Below, piece by piece: positions 31,066 to 32,242 of a stretch of DNA of 32,242 bases. Both the position numbers and the translations under genes were made by a program. The stretch covers positions 1 to 32,242 of the forward strand of contig CAYWGR010000048.1 of NCBI GenBank assembly GCA_964458015.1. The letters run 5' to 3'. Numbering within the stretch: position 1 is the stretch's first letter; each line of letters starts with the position of its first letter. The DNA comes from CAYWGR01 sp964458015. Lineage in GTDB: Bacteria; Planctomycetota; Planctomycetia; Pirellulales; Thermoguttaceae. The notes beneath the pieces are model-generated. The model ran no database searches. It was not told the origin of the DNA and saw only the letters and a list, made by a program, of their open reading frames with translations.

Positions 31066-32031
31066 CTAGCGCCGCGATGCGGCGGAACGCCGACGCCAAA
31101 TGAGCCATGCGGCAACAATGCCTGTCACCAGCAAAATAACCGAACCCGGTTCGGGTATCGTTGCTTGGATCCACTCCAGACGATCCGAGATGCGCGATGC
31201 ATAAGCGGCGCCAGGGTCGGCAAAGGGATATTGCACCCAATTGCCCGAACTTTTCTCGTAATAAAGGCCTTGTGCATTAAAGATGTCGGCATTGAAGGAG
31301 GTGGTGTCGGTGCTAGAATACTTCCAAGGACCATCAACGGCATAGTTAATCCCGGCCAACTTCCAGGTGCCGTTGCAGTTGATGAATACGGCACCGGACG
31401 AATCGCCCTCCGAAAGCCCCGCCTCGTTCGCAATACCGTTTTTGTCGAAGTCGAAATAGAGCAAGGAATCGGCGGAAGTGGTGCTATAATTAGCAAAGCC
31501 CGTGACGACGTTTTGCCCCCAGCTTTTCGCGCTGCCTGAAGTCCCCCATTTCCAACCTCTTAATTCGCCGTTGACGGTCACCTCACTGCCGCGTTGTAGT
31601 CCTTGGCCGAAAACGGTCAATGTCTTCCCGATCTCCGAGCCATCGACGGCGGCATTGTAGAGCGTGGCATAGTTGGAAAAGGTGCCCGATGTTATTCTGT
31701 AGATGCAAAGATCGCTTGCCGAGTCGGTTTTTCGATTAGCCGTATCGACGTTGTAAGTTGTTCCCTGATAAGTAACGGTCGAACTTGAAGAGATATGCTT
31801 GGCCGCGATGAAGTGGGTCGAATCGATCGGCGTGACAAGGAAACTGCCGAACGTGGCTTGAAGATTCCAACCGGCCAATCCGTTTTCGACGGATGGGGCC
31901 GTGGTATTCCGCGTGGCGGTTGAATACAGCACGACGGCCGAAGCATTCGATGCAGCGACCGCAATTTGCCCCAGGAAAGCCAAAACGATTAACAGTTGCC
32001 GACGTTCATTGTGGAGAAAAAGATTGCTCAT
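31066..32031 (-). CDS. Trypsin-like serine protease with PEP-CTERM anchor
   Basis: The 321-residue protein has an N-terminal signal peptide (hydrophobic RQLLIVLAFLGQIAVA) and an S1-like protease domain: H79 (FIAAKHI), D107 (ASDLCIYRI) and S211 (GDSSGAV). The C-terminus is a PEP-CTERM sorting signal: IPEP at 292-295, a hydrophobic helix and a basic tail RRRSAASRR. PEP-CTERM proteins are processed by exosortase and held at the cell surface or exopolysaccharide; no exosortase is in the window. The ATG at 32031 is preferred to the upstream frame end at 32133. A promoter 8-36 nt before this ATG predicts a leaderless mRNA. Confidence 0.9.
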   Translation of the reverse strand: MSNLFLHNERRQLLIVLAFLGQIAVAASNASAVVLYSTATRNTTAPSVENGLAGWNLQATFGSFLVTPIDSTHFIAAKHISSSSTVTYQGTTYNVDTANRKTDSASDLCIYRITSGTFSNYATLYNAAVDGSEIGKTLTVFGQGLQRGSEVTVNGELRGWKWGTSGSAKSWGQNVVTGFANYSTTSADSLLYFDFDKNGIANEAGLSEGDSSGAVFINCNGTWKLAGINYAVDGPWKYSSTDTTSFNADIFNAQGLYYEKSSGNWVQYPFADPGAAYASRISDRLEWIQATIPEPGSVILLVTGIVAAWLIWRRRSAASRR

Positions 32032-32038
32032 ACCTTGA

Positions 32039-32067
32039 ATTACACCAAAAAATCGCGGCAAAGTCAA
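32039..32067 (-). promoter_or_regulatory. Near-consensus promoter giving a leaderless transcript
   Basis: On the minus strand TTGACT (complement of 32062-32067), a 17-nt spacer and TGTAAT (complement of 32039-32044) are present. The -10 box ends 7 nt before the ATG, so transcription should begin at or within a base or two of the A of the start codon. The AAGG beside the start is too close to work as a normal ribosome-binding site. Confidence 0.7.
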
Positions 32068-32143
32068 CTTTTTTTGTATGAAAACACCCCTGTCCGGGCC
32101 TCCTATCAGAAGAACTGCAAAGTCCTTAGCCACGGAGGAACCG

Positions 32144-32168
32144 TCATCCTGAGCGAAGCGAAGGATCT
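32144..32168 (+). repeat. Short dispersed repeat of the CATCCTGAGCGAAGCG type
   Basis: TCATCCTGAGCGAAGCG, then AAGGATCT, has complementary ends ATCCT/AGGAT (32146-32150 and 32162-32166). I have seen this sequence dispersed in many bacterial genomes; its role is unknown. After it, 32169-32242 shows nothing recognisable. Confidence 0.5.
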
Positions 32169-32242
32169 CGTTGGCGTATTAGGACTTGTTACTAGTGTCC
32201 GAACGTTACTCGAATAATACCAACTGGTTAGGGCGACTGTGT

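Overview
The window comes from a planctomycete, most likely of the Pirellulales. The clearest sign is the N-terminus of the large subtilase at 19523-22705, which carries the planctomycete-type secretion motif (IEPLEARHLLSA). Other signs are a PEP-CTERM protease, Tat-exported TIM-barrel enzymes, a DUF3592 membrane protein and a PqqD-like/radical SAM/SPASM protein of a type I recall as common in planctomycetes. There is no phage, IS transposase, CRISPR array, rRNA or tRNA gene. This is chromosomal background with house-keeping genes, many secreted enzymes and an unusually rich set of small intergenic repeats.

Layout. 45-5852 (minus): a translationally coupled pair (zinc-ribbon membrane protein plus radical SAM/SPASM protein), a Tat-exported GH5 glycosidase, galactokinase, an XRE-type regulator and a short GT2 glycosyltransferase. 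6095-13334 (plus): hisI-hisG, a RidA-family protein, then three exported proteins (a large glycosidase-like protein, a sugar isomerase/epimerase-like barrel and an SGNH hydrolase) that look like a polysaccharide-use cluster. 13374-14009 (minus): a histidine phosphatase. 14435-19437 (plus): transketolase, a DUF3592 membrane protein, a cold-shock protein and a possible 31-residue overlapping ORF, closed by a terminator. 19523-22705 (minus): a 1060-residue multidomain subtilase. 23166-26069 (plus): cysteine synthase and an exported HtrA-like protease with no PDZ domain. 26150-27504 (minus): a small exported protein and a MazF/PemK-type toxin-antitoxin pair. 27887-30867 (plus): an RNase H-like protein lacking two catalytic aspartates, and glycogen branching enzyme with a strong terminator. 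31066-32031 (minus): a trypsin-like PEP-CTERM protease with a near-consensus promoter that predicts a leaderless mRNA.

The most unusual structure is in the repeats. Several families sit exactly at the 3' ends of genes. Heptamer arrays of consensus TGGNTAG start at the stop codons of galK and hisI, with a degenerate 14-nt-period version at the RNase H-like gene, and each is followed by an AAGCCG...CGGCTT palindrome. A long-hairpin element lies directly after the regulator gene between 15-bp direct repeats, and a second copy supplies the last codons and stop codon of the radical SAM gene. A structured element of about 215-280 bp with inverted ends follows hisG and transketolase, and a partial copy follows the RidA gene. 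Genes appear to be adapted to, or targeted by, repeats at their stop codons.

Starts were chosen by Shine-Dalgarno sequence and family alignment, and several differ from the longest open frame. Functions were assigned from motifs read by eye; no database search was possible.
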